Shown: positions 23,541-37,074, counted from the first letter of the stretch. The stretch: DNA of 64,000 bases from Siphonodentalium dalli (GCA_032622095.1 CP136064.1:257773863-257837862); one strand, 5' to 3'. The notes: generated from the letters alone by a model not told the origin. Program-made: numbers and translations.

Positions 23541-24337
23541 AAATCATAATCCTAGAAGAAGTTGCAAAATTTACCTTTACAGCATTTACTGAGGTGCTCA
23601 CAACCGTTTATGACAGTATTGCATTCTGTGGCTGGCAAAGAAAAATATAATCCCCCAATTTGCTTCTTTGTTTTTGTATCTATTACTTTAGTGCAACGAA
23701 GTAGGACAAGAATTTAACTTCAATGAACAAAGAAATCATTTTGCATTGTCTGTTGTTGGTATCATGTGCGGCTTTTCGAGATAGTTTTAATCTGCCTGGA
23801 TCAATTTAAAGTGATATGTAGCATGGGCCTATTCACCACTAGTGAGAGATAAGGATTATGTAATGGCTTTTTTATGATATAATAGGGGTTTCATGTAATA
23901 TATAAATATAGTATACTAAAATATTCACCGCAATATGTGTGACTGCAAAGTAAACAATTATTGCGATAGAGAGTGTTTGGGGGGGGGCTAACCCCAGGAT
24001 TGTCGAAAGGGCCAATATTAAGTAATTAAAATATTTCAAGTCTTTTTATCCATTTCGAAAATTGAATAGAGAATGGCTGGACCACAGATATTAGGATGGC
24101 CAGACAGGGTTGTGGGAGACAGAGGGCTGTAGGGGGGTGGAGGGAGTTGGGGGATTGTGTAGCCATATACATTGCTGTTGGAATTGATGAAATGTCAGCC
24201 ACACAGATGGGTTTATTTACATTTGATGGCGATTTTGAGTCAATCTCTTCATCAAATAATCAGCTTTCATGTGCAGCTAAAGACAACATGTTTTACATTA
24301 GGTTATTTTCTGTGAAGACTGCCAGCATTTTAATTCA
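23541..24337. other. No clear feature; one G-rich patch
   Basis: A G tract lies at about 23978. The plus frame around 24096-24473 has no recognisable domain, and its 3' half overlaps a repeat, so I do not call a gene. Confidence 0.45.
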
Positions 24338-24940
24338 TGGTCCAATTACAGCTTGCAAGCTCCATAACAGATCTGATTCACAAACACACAAAAAAACAGA
24401 GATGTTTTACAGTGAGCATAGAAAACATATGGAGGACTCATCACCAGCAATCAAAATGGAAAGCAGCTTCTAATTTAACATCATTATTTGGTTCATTACT
24501 TTGGCAAAAGCTAAATACCAAACTTAACAATGTTATTTTGTTGTGACTATAGCTCCATAACGGATCTAATTCATCAAGACACAAAACACAAGAGACCTTT
24601 AGACAAACTCAAACAACCCATATGGTCGACTCATCACTGACAATTACCAAACGACAGCTAGAAACATTTGAGGTTTTTTTTCTGTGAATTAAAATATTAA
24701 AGAAGTATTCATGATTATATACCTCCATTTATATCATACAGAATCTAATTTTAATATTTCTATGGACTTCGTTGTTCTACTGAAAATGCTAAAAACCACA
24801 CAAAACAAAGAAATTTTGTTGTGGGTAAACGATTTGATTCATCAACACAAAAAACCAAGCGATTTTTACAGGAATAATTTGTGAACTCACATAAAAAATA
24901 TGAACGACTCATCACTGATAATTATGCCGAGACAGTGGCG
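24338..24940. repeat. Three diverged ~200-250-bp units
   Basis: A CATAAC(A/G)GATCT(G/A)ATTCA-like motif, (C/A)ACACA(A/C)AAA, and ATATGGA(G/C)GACTCATCAC or ATGAACGACTCATCACTGA recur near 24350-24450, 24550-24650 and 24830-24930. This could be an untranslated part of a worn retroelement. Confidence 0.5.
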
Positions 24941-24977
24941 TCATAGGAGGTTTTATAATCATGATCTGAAGCTGTGC

Positions 24978-25262
24978 CAGATGGCGTCACTAAATTCACC
25001 CTCTGCTTGGGCCTCATCTTCTGGGAAGTGTATTAATCTCAAATTAACATTGTTTTTAGCTACATAATGGGTGAACATCACCAACTTCAACTGGGGAACT
25101 CCAATCTGATCCTAGGTCTCCCATAGTAGTTGAGGCCTAAGCAGAATGAGGTCCCCAGAGGTTGAATTTGGTTATGCTAGCCCGCTATGCAGGCTAGCAT
25201 CACCAAATTCAACCTCTCGGGACCTCATTCTGCAAATGTCAGACACACTATATCCAAGCTTG
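24978..25262. mobile_element. M2 MITE, left end truncated
   Basis: Starts within a palindrome (GCGTCACTAAATTCACCCTC), keeps the spacer and the full right palindrome, and ends CACTATATCCAAGCTTG. Confidence 0.8.
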
Positions 25263-25559
25263 AATGGGTCATAATGGGTGATCATTTCATAAAAAAAAAA
25301 CGCTCTCTGCTACAACAATTTCTAATTGCGAACAGGTTTAGCACCAGAAACTAGAAAGTAAAATGATTTTCTTTTGATGATGAATTTCAATATTAGCTGA
25401 AGAATGTATCGTGTTTCTTTGTATTACAGGAAATTATCTCGTAAGTGTCGAAGGTTTGAGTTTATTTTGGTAAAGTTTGGACATCTGCCAAATATTCTGT
25501 GATATTTTCTCCCTCACCTGCCGGAGAACTGGGTCTGATCGCACTGATTTATTTGTTCT

Positions 25560-25935
25560 AATTTTTAGGATGGTGTATGAATCAGAACGATGAGATCATA
25601 AGAGTGCATCATCAGCCGTGTGTAGAGGGGGGAGGGTTGTGGGGAGGGTGTTTAGGGGTGGGTGGGGTTGAGAGAAGGGGGCATGAGGATGGTATATGAA
25701 TCAAAATGATGTCATATGAGTGCATCCAACAGATAGTGAAATGAATTAACTCCATTTAATACACCCAGAATCAGCCATGTGGGGAGGATTTTTGTGGGAG
25801 GGGGTAGGGATGGGGGGGGGGGGGTAAAGGAGGGGGGTATGAGGATGGTGTATGAATCAGAATGATGAGATCATTAGAGTACATCAGAGAGTGAAATGAA
25901 CTCCATTTCACCCAGAATCAATCAGTTGTGCAGGG
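25560..25935. repeat. G-rich ~150-bp repeat, about 2.3 copies, G-quadruplex-prone
   Basis: AGGATGGT(G/A)TATGAATCA with (A/G)AATGATGA recurs at about 25568, 25686 and 25843. Between copies are runs such as GGGGGGAGGG and a G tract of about 13. Four or more G3+ runs occur at 25626-25680 and 25797-25838, enough to form quadruplexes in principle. Confidence 0.7.
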
Positions 25936-26061
25936 AGGGATTAATTCTTAATTAAGATTATTTTTGTCTGACATTATATACACCTCCCCTCCCCACCCAC
26001 AGCCCATCAAACCAAGATGGTCTGACTATGTGCCTGCATGCATGCTTTAACTCTTTCATCC

Positions 26062-29000
26062 CTGAATATACAGTTATAGATATCACAGAACCCTGAATAT
26101 ACAGCTATAGATATCCCAGAACCCTGAATATACAGCTATAGATATCCCAGAACCCTGGATTTACAGCTATAGATATCCCAGAACCCTGAATATACAGCTA
26201 TAGATATCCCAGAACCCCGAATATACAGCTATAGCTATCCCAGAACCCTGAATATACAGCTATAGATATCCCAGAACCCTGAATATACAGCTATAGATAT
26301 CCCAGAACCCTGGAGTTACAGCTATAGATATCCCAGAACCCTGAATATACAGCTATAGATATCACAGAACCCTGAATATACAGCTATAGATATCCCCGAA
26401 CCCTGAATATACAGCTATAGATATCCCAGAACCCTGAATATACAGCTATAGATATCCCGAACCCTGAATATACACCTATAGATATCCCAGAACCCTGAAT
26501 ATACAGCTATAGATATCCCAGAACCCTGAATATACAGCTATAGATATCCCAGAACCCTGAATATACAGCTATAGATATCCCAGAACCCTGAATATACAGC
26601 TATAGATATCCCAGAACCCTGAATATACAGCTATAGATATCCCAGAACCCTGAATATACAGCTATAGATATCTCAGAACCCTGAATATACAGCTATAGAT
26701 ATCCCAGAACCCTGAATATACAGCTATAGATATCCCAGAACCCTGAATATACAGCTATAGATATCCCAGAACCCTGAATATACAGCTATAGATATCCCAG
26801 AACCCTGAATATACAGCTATAGATATCCCAGAACCCTGAATATACAGATATAGATATCCCAGCACCCTGAATATACAGCTATAGATATCCCAGAACCCTG
26901 AATATACAGCTATAGATATCCCAGAACCCTGGATTTACAGCTATATATATCCCAGAACCCTGAATATACAGCTATAGATATCACAGAACCCTGAATATAC
27001 AGCTATAGATATCCCAGAACCCTGAATATACAGCTATAGATATCCCAGAACCCTGAATATACAGCTATAGATATCCCAGAACCCTGGATTTACAGCTATA
27101 GATATCCCAGAATATACAGCTATAGATATCTCAGAACCCTGAATATACAGCTATAGATATCCCAGAACCCTGAATATACAGCTAGAGATATCCCAGAACC
27201 CTGAATATACAGCTATAGATATCACAGAACCCCGAATATACAGCTATAGATATCCCAGAACCCTGAATATACAGCTATAGATATCCCAGAACCCTGAATA
27301 TACAGCTATAGATATCCCAGAACCCTGGATTTACAGCTATAGATATCCCAGAACCCTGAACATACAGCTATAGATATCCCAGAACCCTGAATATACAGCT
27401 ATAGATATCCCAGAACCCTGAATATACAGCTATAGATATCCCAGAACCCTGGATTTACAGCTATAGATATCCCAGAACCCTGAATATACAGCTATAGATA
27501 TCCCAGAACCCCAAATATACAGCTATAGCTATCCCAGAACCCTGAATATACAGCTATAGATATCCCAGAACCCCGAATATACAGCTATAGCTATCCCAGA
27601 ACCCTGAATATACAGCTATAGATATCCCAGAACCCGGAATATACAGCTATAGATATCCCAGAACCCTGGATTTACAGCTATAGATATCCCAGAACCCTGA
27701 ATATACAGCTATAGATATCACAGAACCCTGAATATACAGCTATAGATATCCCAGAACCCTGGATTTACAGCTATAGATATCCCAGAACCCTGAATATACA
27801 GCTATAGATATCCCAGAACCCTGGATTTACAGCTATAGATATCCCAGAACCCTGAATATACAGCTATAGATATCCCAGAACCCCGAATATACAGCTATAG
27901 ATATCCCAGAACCCTGAATATACAGCTATAGATATCCCAGAACCCTGAATATACAGCTATAGATACCCCAGAACCCTGGATTTACAGCTATAGATATCAC
28001 AGAACCCTGAATATACAGCTATAGATATCCCAGAACCCTGGATTTACAGCTATAGATATCCCAGAACCATGACTATACAGCTATAGATATCCCAGAACCC
28101 CGAATATACAGCTATAGCTATCCCAGAACCCTGAATATACAGCTATAGATATCCCAGAACCCTGAATATACAGCTATAGATATCCCAGAACCCTGAATAT
28201 ACAGCTATAGATATCTCAGAACCCTGAATATACAGCTATAGATATCCCAGAACCCTGAATATACAGCTATAGATATCCCAGAACCCTGAATATACAGCTA
28301 TAGATATCCCAGAACCCGGAATATACAGCTATAGATATCCCAGAACCCTGAATATACACCTATAGATATCCCAGAACCCTGAATATACAGCTATAGATAT
28401 CCCAAAACCCTGAATATACAGCTATATATATCCCAGAACCCTGAATATACAGCTATAGATATCCCAGAACCATGAATATACAGCTATAGATATCCCAGAA
28501 CCCTGAATATACAGCTATAGATATCACAGAACCCTGAATATACAGCTATAGATATCCCAGAACCCTGGATTTACAGCTATAGATATCCCAGAACCTTGAA
28601 TATACAGCTATAGATATCCCAGAACCCTGAATATACAGCTATAGATATCCCAGAACCCTGAATATACAGCTATATATATCCCAGAACCCTGAATATACAG
28701 CTATAGATATCCCAGAACCCTGAATATACAGCTATAGATATCCCAGAACCCTGGATTTACAGCTATAAATATCCCAGAACCCTGAATATACAGCTATATG
28801 TATCCCAGAACCCTGAATATACAGCTATAGATATCCCAGAACCCTGGATTTACAGCTATAGATATCCCAGAACCTTGAATATACAGCTATAGATATCACA
28901 GAACCCTGAATATACAGCTATAGATATCCCAGAACCCTGAATATACAGCTATAGATATCCCAGAACCCTGAATATACAGCTATAGATATCCCAGCACCCT

Positions 29001-30718
29001 GAATATACAGCTATAGATATCCCAGAACCCTGAATATACAGCTATAGATATCCCAGAACCCTGGATTTACAGCTATATATATCCCAGAACCCTGAATATA
29101 CAGCTATAGATATCCCAGAACCCTGAATATACAGCTATAGATATCCCAGAACCCTGAATATACAGCTATAGATATCCCAGAACCCTGAATATACAGCTAT
29201 AGATATCCCAGAACCCTGAATTTACAGCTATAGATATCCCAGAACCCTGGATATACAGCTATAGATATCTCAGAACCCTGAATATACAGCTATAGATATC
29301 CCAGAACCCTGAATATACAGCTAGAGATATCCCAGAACCCTGAATATACAGCTATAGATATCCCAGAACCCTGAATATACAGCTATAGATATCCCAGAAC
29401 CCTGAATATACAGCTATAGATATCCCAGAACCCTGAATATACAGCTATAGATATCCCAGAACCCTGAATATACAGCTATAGATATCCCAGAACCCTGAAT
29501 ATACAGCTATAGATATCCCAGAACCCTGAATATACAGCTATATATATCCCAGAACCCGGAATATACAGCTATAGATATCCCAGAACCCGGAATATACAGC
29601 TATAGATATCCCAGAACCCTGAATATACAGCTATAGATATCCCAAAACCCTGAATATACAGCTATATATATCCCAGAACCCTGAATATACAGCTATAGAT
29701 ATCCCAGAACCATGAATATACAGCTATAGATATCCCAGAACCCTGAATATACAGCTATAGATATCACAGAACCCTGAATATACAGCTATAGATATCCCAG
29801 AGCCCTGAATATACAGCTATAGATATCCCAGAACCCTGAATATACAGCTATAGATATCACAGAACCCTGAATATACAGCTATAGATATCCCAGAACCCTG
29901 GATTTACAGCTATAGATATCCCAGAACCCTGAATATACAGCTATAGATATCCCAGAACCCTGAATATACAGCTATAGATATCCCAGAACCCTGAATATAC
30001 AGCTATATATATCCCAGAACCCTGAATATACAGCTATAGATATCCCAGAACCCTGAATATACAGCTATAGATATCCCAGAACCCTGGATTTACAGCTATA
30101 GATATCCCAGAACCCTGAATATACAGCTATATATATCCCAGAACCCTGAATATACAGCTATAGATATCCCAGAACCCTGAATATACAGCTATAGATATCC
30201 CAGAACCCTGAATATACAGCTATAGATATCCCAGAACCCTGAATATACAGCTATAGATATCCCAGCAACCTGAATATACAGCTATAGATATCCCAGAACC
30301 CTGAATATACAGCTATAGATATCCCAGAACCCTGAATATACAGCTATAGATATCCCAGAACCCTGAATATACAGCTATAGATATCACAGAACCCTGAATA
30401 TACAGCTATAGATATCCCAGAACCCTGAATATACAGCTATAGATATCCCAGAACCCTGAATATACAGCTATATATATCCCAGAACCCTGAATATACAGCT
30501 ATAGATATCCCAGAACCCTGAATATACAGCTCTAGATATCCCAGAACCCTGAATATACAGCTATAGATATCCCAGAACCCTGAATATACAGCTATATATA
30601 TCCCAGAACCCTGAATATACAGCTATAGATATCCCAGAACCCTGAATATACAGCTATAGATATCCCAGAACCCTCAATATATACAGCTATAGATATCCCA
30701 GAACCCTGGATTTACAGC
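26062..30718. repeat. 31-bp satellite, about 150 copies
   Basis: The unit is CCCTGAATATACAGCTATAG plus ATATCCCAGAA. A second monomer type has GGATTT in place of GAATAT and is scattered through the array. Rare variants (CTAGAGAT, CAGCACCC, CCAAAACCC, ACCATGAA) mark longer internal duplications. Edges are abrupt: CTTTCATCCCTG on the left and TTACAGCTTGCC on the right. It has no spacers, so it is not a CRISPR array. Confidence 0.97.
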
Positions 30719-31324
30719 TTGCCTATGTAAATTTATGAGTCCTTGATGTATTGTTTCCATACTACCTTTATAGTGATGTCGGATATGGCAAACTGCATGT
30801 TTTATGATCGTTAGTAAGTGTCCTTCAATATGTGTTATATACCAGTTGGTGATGTCACCTCAAAATGATATCTCAGGTGTGTACAGGTGAGAACTGAGAA
30901 GGGACATTGAACACCAATATATACTATAGTTTTGCATGCATCACCTCTATCTGGAATATCAGTACTAACCTAGTATGCCCAAAAATGTTATTTGACCAAA
31001 ATAGACATATGTTCCCACATTTAGCCATTTCAGGCCTGAGGATGCTGAGGATTTATAAGTAACATTCCAATTAAAATGTACATGTTAGGTATGCGTATGC
31101 ACCAATCAATTAGTATTGATTCCGAATATCACACAAAGGATATACAAGTCGCTAACCAATAAAATCATTTGTATATCCCTGGAAATATTGTATAATACTG
31201 AAAATAGTGTTCTGCCCGCTAAAGCGGGCTGCCGGAATGAATGGAATATACATCGTAACCCAGGCTGCCGGGTTGAAAGAGCTAATTGAACAACATTAGA
31301 ATGTTATAGCTTAATTGAGTTAAC
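30719..31324. other. No feature seen
   Basis: Mixed-composition sequence between the satellite and an M1 MITE. AAGCGGGCTGCCGGAATGA near 31225 and CAGGCTGCCGGGTTGAAAGA near 31265 are small GC-rich patches of unknown nature. Confidence 0.45.
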
Positions 31325-31540
31325 TACAGTAATGTCCTCAATAATTGACTCTTTAACCAAAGCAGAATTATGGGTAACTTTTCAGGATTTAGTCGGAAAT
31401 ATGGCTTGTTGCCATTCATTGGAAAGCTCTCACTGAGAGCATTCCGATGAATGGCAACAAGCTATATTTTCGACTAAATCCTGAAAAATTACCCATATTC
31501 TGCTGTGGCTAAGGAGTGGATCATTTAGGGCATTACCTTA
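31325..31540. mobile_element. M1 MITE
   Basis: TA-CAGTAATGTCC at the left, and AGGGCATTACC at the right where CTGTA has decayed. Both arms are otherwise complete. Confidence 0.85.
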
Positions 31541-31632
31541 TCTATTCTTGTAGCAGGATTGAGAACAGCAATCTTGGCATCAGTCATCAAAGACAATAAT
31601 CTTAATTCACTACAGACAGCAGGAGCAGTCTA

Positions 31633-31886
31633 CAAGCCTTGAAATAGGATGTCTTGTCATTTGCAGAATGAGGTCCCCAGAGGGTGAATTTAGTGATGCT
31701 ACCACGCATAGCGGGCTAGCATCACCAAATTCACCCTCTGTGAACCTCATTCTGCTGAGGTGTAAGCAGAATGAGGTCCCCAGAGGGTGAATTTGGTGAT
31801 GCTAGCCCGCTATGCGGGGTAGCATCACTAAATTCACCCTCTGGGGACCTCATTCTGCAAATGACAGACACCCTATTTCAAGGCTT
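31633..31886. mobile_element. M2 MITE, compact form with two palindromes back to back
   Basis: CAAGCCTTGAAATAG and CTATTTCAAGGCTTG ends. Two complete GAATGAGGTCCCC palindromes are joined by only TGAGGTGTAAG-like sequence, so the AT-rich spacer is absent. Flanks GGAGCAGTCTA and GGAGCAGACCA may be a worn 8-11-bp target duplication. Confidence 0.85.
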
Positions 31887-32094
31887 GGGAGCAGACCAAG
31901 TGAAATACTCAGACAGCCGGAGCAGACCTCGGAAGTGAAATACTCAGACAGATGGGGTACTCCAGCAGTCAATACCTCTAGCTTTAATGGGACATACACA
32001 ATGGCCTACCAGTCAGTACTTCTAACATCGGACTCTATCAATGAACTCATCGCTTTAAATCACAAAATGGAACAAAAGCATCGCTTGGGTATGG

Positions 32095-32320
32095 CAAAAT
32101 ATGTCCATGGTAATTCAAACAAAGGGACATAACTCTGCTGAATATTGGTGGGCTGAACCCAAATTTTATCTTGACCTGTATTTTCTGCTAGTAAACTTAC
32201 ATACCAAATTTCATTCCATTCAGTTCAGACTTAAAAAAGTTATAGATCATCTGGAAATGAAAAAATCGACCAGATGGATGGACGGACAGATGGATGGATA
32301 GACCAATAACATAATTGAGA
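32095..32320. repeat. LINE-like 3' tail
   Basis: AAAGGGACATAACTCTG, TACCAAATTTCATTCCATTC and GGATGGACGGACAGATGGA in order resemble the 15.6-16.3-kb region. No reverse transcriptase. Confidence 0.5.
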
Positions 32321-32497
32321 ATGATAATAGCCTTTCAACTGAGTCATTTTTATGGTTTTCGTGATATTCTCATTATATATTTTTCACTGGAATATGGCCA
32401 TAACGTCAACGGCCCAGCCTCGACATCATAACGTCATTAGCAGGAGGTTAAAAGTATGAATCAGTTGAAAATGGAGAGAGGAGAATGATTAACAATT

Positions 32498-33890
32498 CCA
32501 CCTTAACCTAATGGTAGAGTGCATCATTTACAAAAAAAACAACAAGAACCAGAAAGTATTCTCGAAAATACACACAAAACTTATTCAGGAAATGAGTTAA
32601 TAAGACTCAAGACAGCAATAACAACATCATAATAATGAACAACAGATTCAATATGAAGAACTTTTTCTTACCGAAAAGTTATTATCCTGTTTTCAGTCCA
32701 AAACAATAAGGGGAGAGCAAACTCACAATCTACAAATGGCTAACTGGATGCCGGAATTTAGAACTTTTTAAATTTAATTAATTTAATTAAAATATTTGTT
32801 GTTGTTGTTATTGTAAGTGGAGGTCTGGCATCTTTATCATCCCTTAAAACATCCATAACCAGACAACACAGTAAAAATATAATAATTAGATTCTCTAAAC
32901 CTAGTTTATGGGTCACATGTGATTTCTAACAAATTTTCAGTTGTAAAAATCTAATATTAACTTGAAGGCAAAACTTAGTAAGTTAGTAATATTAAAGTCA
33001 GTGAATAAGTAATAAATTACTTAAAATAGTGACTTTGTTGGTAATATTAATATAACATAATGAGTGCATGTTGAGGCAAATGATAGATAGCAGAGTACCA
33101 CCTTAATATATGGGTAGAGTGCACATCATTTACAAAGGAAACAGCAAGAACCAGAAAGTATTCTCGAAAAAACACACAAAACTTATTCAGGAAATGAGTT
33201 AATAAGACTCAAGACAGCAGTAACAACATCAATATAATGAATAACAGATTCAATACCAAGAAGTATTTCTTACCGAAAAGTTATTATCCTGTTTTAAGTC
33301 CAAAACAAGAAGCAGAGCAAACTGTCTACAAATGGCTAACTAGATGCCGGAATTTAGAAATTTTTTAATTTAATTTATTTAATTAAAATATGTGTTGATG
33401 TAAATATAAAGGTCTAGAACCTTTATAACACATTAAAACATCCATAACTGAACAAAACAGTCTGCAATCGGTTATCTTAATGCCTTTCAGATCTATTCAG
33501 ACCACATTAAAGGCCTAACTTACTAGTAATATTATAATAAAGTAATATTATAAAAGCAGCTGGATACGGTACTCAAAATAGCAAGTTCACTTAAAACAGA
33601 GGCAAGTGATTGTTAACATGGGGTTCCACCTTAACCTATAAATGGTAAGAGTGCATAATTTACAAAGGAAACAGCCAGAACCAGAAAGTATTCTTGAAAA
33701 AACACACGAAACTTATTCAGGAAATGAGTTAATAATATCCCATACAGCAGTAACATCATAATAATGAACAACAGATTCAATAGCCAGAAGTATTTCTTAC
33801 CGAAAAGTTATTATCCTGTTTTAAGTCCAAAACAAGAAGCGGAGAGCAAACTGTCTACAAATGGCTAACTAGATGCCGGAATTTTGATAG
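32498..33890. repeat. ~0.53-0.60-kb segment present three times
   Basis: CCACCTTAA starts the copies at 32498, 33098 and 33626. Each has AACCAGAAAGTATTCT, GAAATGAGTTAATAA, TTACCGAAAAGTTATTATCC and CTACAAATGGCTAACT. A GTAAGAA donor-like site appears on the minus strand in each copy, but the reading frame is not shared, so I do not call exons. Confidence 0.85.
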
Positions 33891-34158
33891 TGTATATAAA
33901 TAGTCTGCAGCAGAAGATGGAATCAATAGGAAGCTTAGCAGCCAATGCCAGGCCACAGTACTATCAGAGTTTAAAATCAGAGTGCTCCTGCCTGCTGATC
34001 AAATTACCCACCATTTCATGTGTGTGAGGGGGTAACTTTATCAGGCCACAATAACATTATACTCTTGTTCCCCTGGCCCTGTCTCACTCACACAAATTTT
34101 CCCTAGCATCCAGTTCAAGGGGGTATAAATTCCACAAAAGGCATTTTTTGTCAGAGGA

Positions 34159-34381
34159 TAACCCTTCCATCACTATGCCAATGCATTCTCTTATATGTGC
34201 GAGTCTCCCATAGGGAGCCTCGCATATATAATAGAATACATTGGCCTAACAATATTTACCTTGACGCCAGTGATTCTCTTATATATGCAAGGCTCCCTAT
34301 GGGTGACTCGCATATATAAGAGAATGCACTGGAACAGGATCTTTAATGCTGCAACAGCACAGCTCCCATCATGAAAGGGTA
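34159..34381. mobile_element. P2 MITE, worn ends
   Basis: ATAACCCTTCCATCAC at the left and CATGAAAGGGTA at the right; TTAA is mutated on both sides. Both hairpins (CTCCCATAGGGAG and its complement) are present. Confidence 0.75.
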
Positions 34382-34795
34382 CGGCAACAATCAAGAAAAA
34401 AAAAAGGTAACTTCAGTCATGTCAGAATAAATTAGACTCTCCCCAAGTCCTGTATCCTGCACTTACATAAAGTTCTCCTCAGCATGGAAAAAGGGGGTAT
34501 AAATTCCAGAAAAGGGCATAAATGTATTTAGTCAGAATATAAGAATAAATCCTGAAAAGATGAAAGGTAAATTATTCAGGCCAGAATAAAATTATATGTT
34601 TCCCCTGTTTTATAGGTAGCCATTATCGGTAAGTGGGTGTTTGAGTCTGACCTGGTGATCTATCCCCCTACACACCTATTCAAGTATTCAAGGGACATCT
34701 GTGTGTCATATTTAGAAAATATTTCAAACAAAATTAGATTAAAAAAAATAATAAACACCATAAAATAAAAATAAAATGTCCCCAGATGCAGACAG
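34382..34795. other. No gene seen
   Basis: GGGGGTATAAATTCCA occurs near 34118 and again near 34492 with related flanks, a small worn duplication. Nothing else is recognised. Confidence 0.4.
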
Positions 34796-35573
34796 TTAAC
34801 CTATTCACTGATAGATGACGTTATTATGTCGTGGTGCTCGGCTGTTGACATTATTGCCATTTTCCAGTAGAAAACTAATACGGGAATATCACAAGAACCA
34901 TAAAACTGACTCAGTTGAAAGCCTATTATCGTTCACAATCGTGGAACATCATACACTGTTTGAAATTTCAAGATACAGTTATTCTGATACTCTTGAGTTA
35001 CAGGTTATGAATAATGACCTATTGCTATGCTGGCTACACCTATGGCCGAGGTGGTGTAATTTGGAGCGTATTGTAATGTGACGTCACTTTCCCCACAAAG
35101 ATCGGTTGTCAACTGAGAAAGCACATGGAAAATATTTATGTAATGGATTAAATGAATTTTATTTTTAATAATTTGTCATAAATATGTAATGTTTCAGAAA
35201 TATATAATTCAATTGAATGACAGTTAAAATTATTTATCCAAAGTTTTAGATGCTTAGTGTCAAGGTTGTTCTAAAATTAGATATATTTGCTTGTTCGATA
35301 AAAGTCAAAATTCTCGTGAATATCAGATATTTTTGCTCATTTACTTAAGTCTACATCTTTTTGACATGCCCAATGTGAGTTTTGTCAATTTTTCTCAATA
35401 AAAAATTGTGTTTTGTTCGCAGTTGTAACTATGCTGTTTTTAGATTACTCGGGTCACCAAAAATCATTCCATTCATTTTTGCCCAGGGTAATTTACCAAT
35501 TGTAGCCAAGCGTAATGAAAGGAATCGCACCCAAGGAGAATTAAATGAGCTGACATCGGCATCACAGGGTTAA
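34796..35573. mobile_element. Possible non-autonomous TTAA element
   Basis: TTAACCTATTCACTGATAGA at the left and GGCATCACAGGGTTAA at the right give TTAA on both sides and loosely matching ends. The 88-residue plus-strand frame at 34815 has no domain I can recognise and is likely a chance frame. Confidence 0.35.
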
Positions 35574-35700
35574 TAATGAATGTTAAAAACAACGAAGAAA
35601 ACCTGTAAGAACGCATGGAATTGCTTTTTTTATGTGATCTTGTCGTTCTATCTCGATATTTTGATTTTTGTGGGAAATCGAGTTTAAAGTTTTGCCACCC

Positions 35701-35960
35701 TTAACTCTTTCATGACAGAAGCTGAGCTGGTGCATCATTAAAGATCCGGTTGCAATGCATTCTCTTATAAATGTGAGTCTCCATTAGGGAGCCTCGCATA
35801 TATAAAGAGAATGCACAGGCTTACAAGGTCAAGGTAAATATTGTTAGGCCAACGTATTCTCTTATATATACAAGGATCCCTATGGGAGACTCGCATACAT
35901 AATAGAATGCATTGGCACAGTGTTTTCGCAAAATTTTAGGAAGCTCCGGTCATGATTTAA
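35701..35960. mobile_element. P2 MITE
   Basis: TTAACTCTTTCATGAC left end; the right end has decayed to CATGATTTAA. Both hairpins are visible though mismatched. Confidence 0.75.
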
Positions 35961-36719
35961 ACATATTTTTATTACTATTATGTATAAAGAATACATTACA
36001 TATAAGGGATTGGAGGACAAGTTTGTAAAACTTGCAAGGACCTCCACTCACTACAGATAATACATAAAGCATGAATATAACAATTTATTTTGGATTTATT
36101 TCAGGTTTTGGTAGGACGGGTAGCTGCAGTCATGGAAGCTTAGGGTTGGATAAAACTTGAGGTAGGGACATGAAGACAAACATATTTTAGCTGCGGCCCC
36201 AGTGATGGTGAGAGAGTAACTTTATCAGCTCCTGTTTACACATCTCACTCACCACCCCCCTGCTCTGGCCAGACTCATGGAATTTATCTCATCAAAGACC
36301 CTAATGAGGTTAAGTGATTTTCATTTAACTACAGATGGCTATGCACATTTTTGAACATGTGTGGTGTGTGTTATTACCAATTTAGTGTAAAGTACATCCA
36401 CAGTGTTCAAGCACCCAATCATAATATATACTTTTGTTTCTGCATTATATACCATTTGAAAGAATAAAGTTTAAAATTTTTGATTTATCAAATTATTTAG
36501 CACTTTCTGTTCTAAACAATGATTCCCTTAAGAAATGTTCAGATATTAAGTCTCTTTGGAATTTATGCCAATAGCTCTGACTGAATGAATTAAGTGCCTT
36601 CTTTTGAATGTTGTTGCTTCCAGCACCCCTGGTTTATTCAAAGACCTAAAAAAAACCATCATTTTCATATAACCAAAGAAAAATAAATGTAGAACGGAAA
36701 ACACAAACAAAATGATTGA
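35961..36719. other. No gene seen
   Basis: Contains a lone relic of the 50-bp satellite edge (ATTATATACCATTTGAAAGA near 36444). Otherwise AT-rich and unrecognised. Confidence 0.45.
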
Positions 36720-36995
36720 ACACTCAATTGATTGCGATTATAATAGTGAACATCCACACCAAATTTCATTGATATCCGTCAACCGGACAAAAAACCAAGA
36801 TTTCCAAATATACAAATATGAATAAATCCAAAAATAAAAAACAATTGAACATTCCATTAAATACCCTCATAATAGTGAACATCCGTACCAAATTTTATTG
36901 AGATATCGGCCCGGATGGACGGGTGGAAAAACGGAGGGATAGATGTCCGGATGAATGGAAGGAAGAGGTCAATCCAGTATACCCCCCCCCCCCCA
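36720..36995. repeat. Tandem LINE-like tail fragments
   Basis: GTGAACATCC(A/G)(C/T)ACCAAATTT occurs twice (about 36746 and 36876). It is followed by GATATCGGCCCGGATGGACG and a GGA/GGG-rich run, then a C tract near 36980. Confidence 0.5.
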
Positions 36996-37074
36996 TTCAC
37001 TTCGATAGTGGCCAGAGTGTGAGCTATAAAATTTTCCAAGGTTTTGTACTGGTGGAATATGATCTCTACCGGCA

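Noticed and set aside
24096-24473. 125-residue plus-strand frame
   Set aside because: No domain; its 3' half overlaps a diverged repeat shared with 24.55-24.93 kb and the frame is not kept in the other copies.
26062-30718. Regular 31-bp repeats that could be mistaken for a CRISPR array
   Set aside because: The repeats are directly adjacent with no variable spacers, and the rest of the window is animal-type DNA.
32640-33900. Three possible tandem duplicated exons with a shared GTAAGAA donor
   Set aside because: The frame open in two copies contains a stop in the third and the reverse also holds, so coding is not conserved.
34815-35081. 88-residue plus-strand frame
   Set aside because: No recognisable motif; it lies inside a probable non-autonomous TTAA element.
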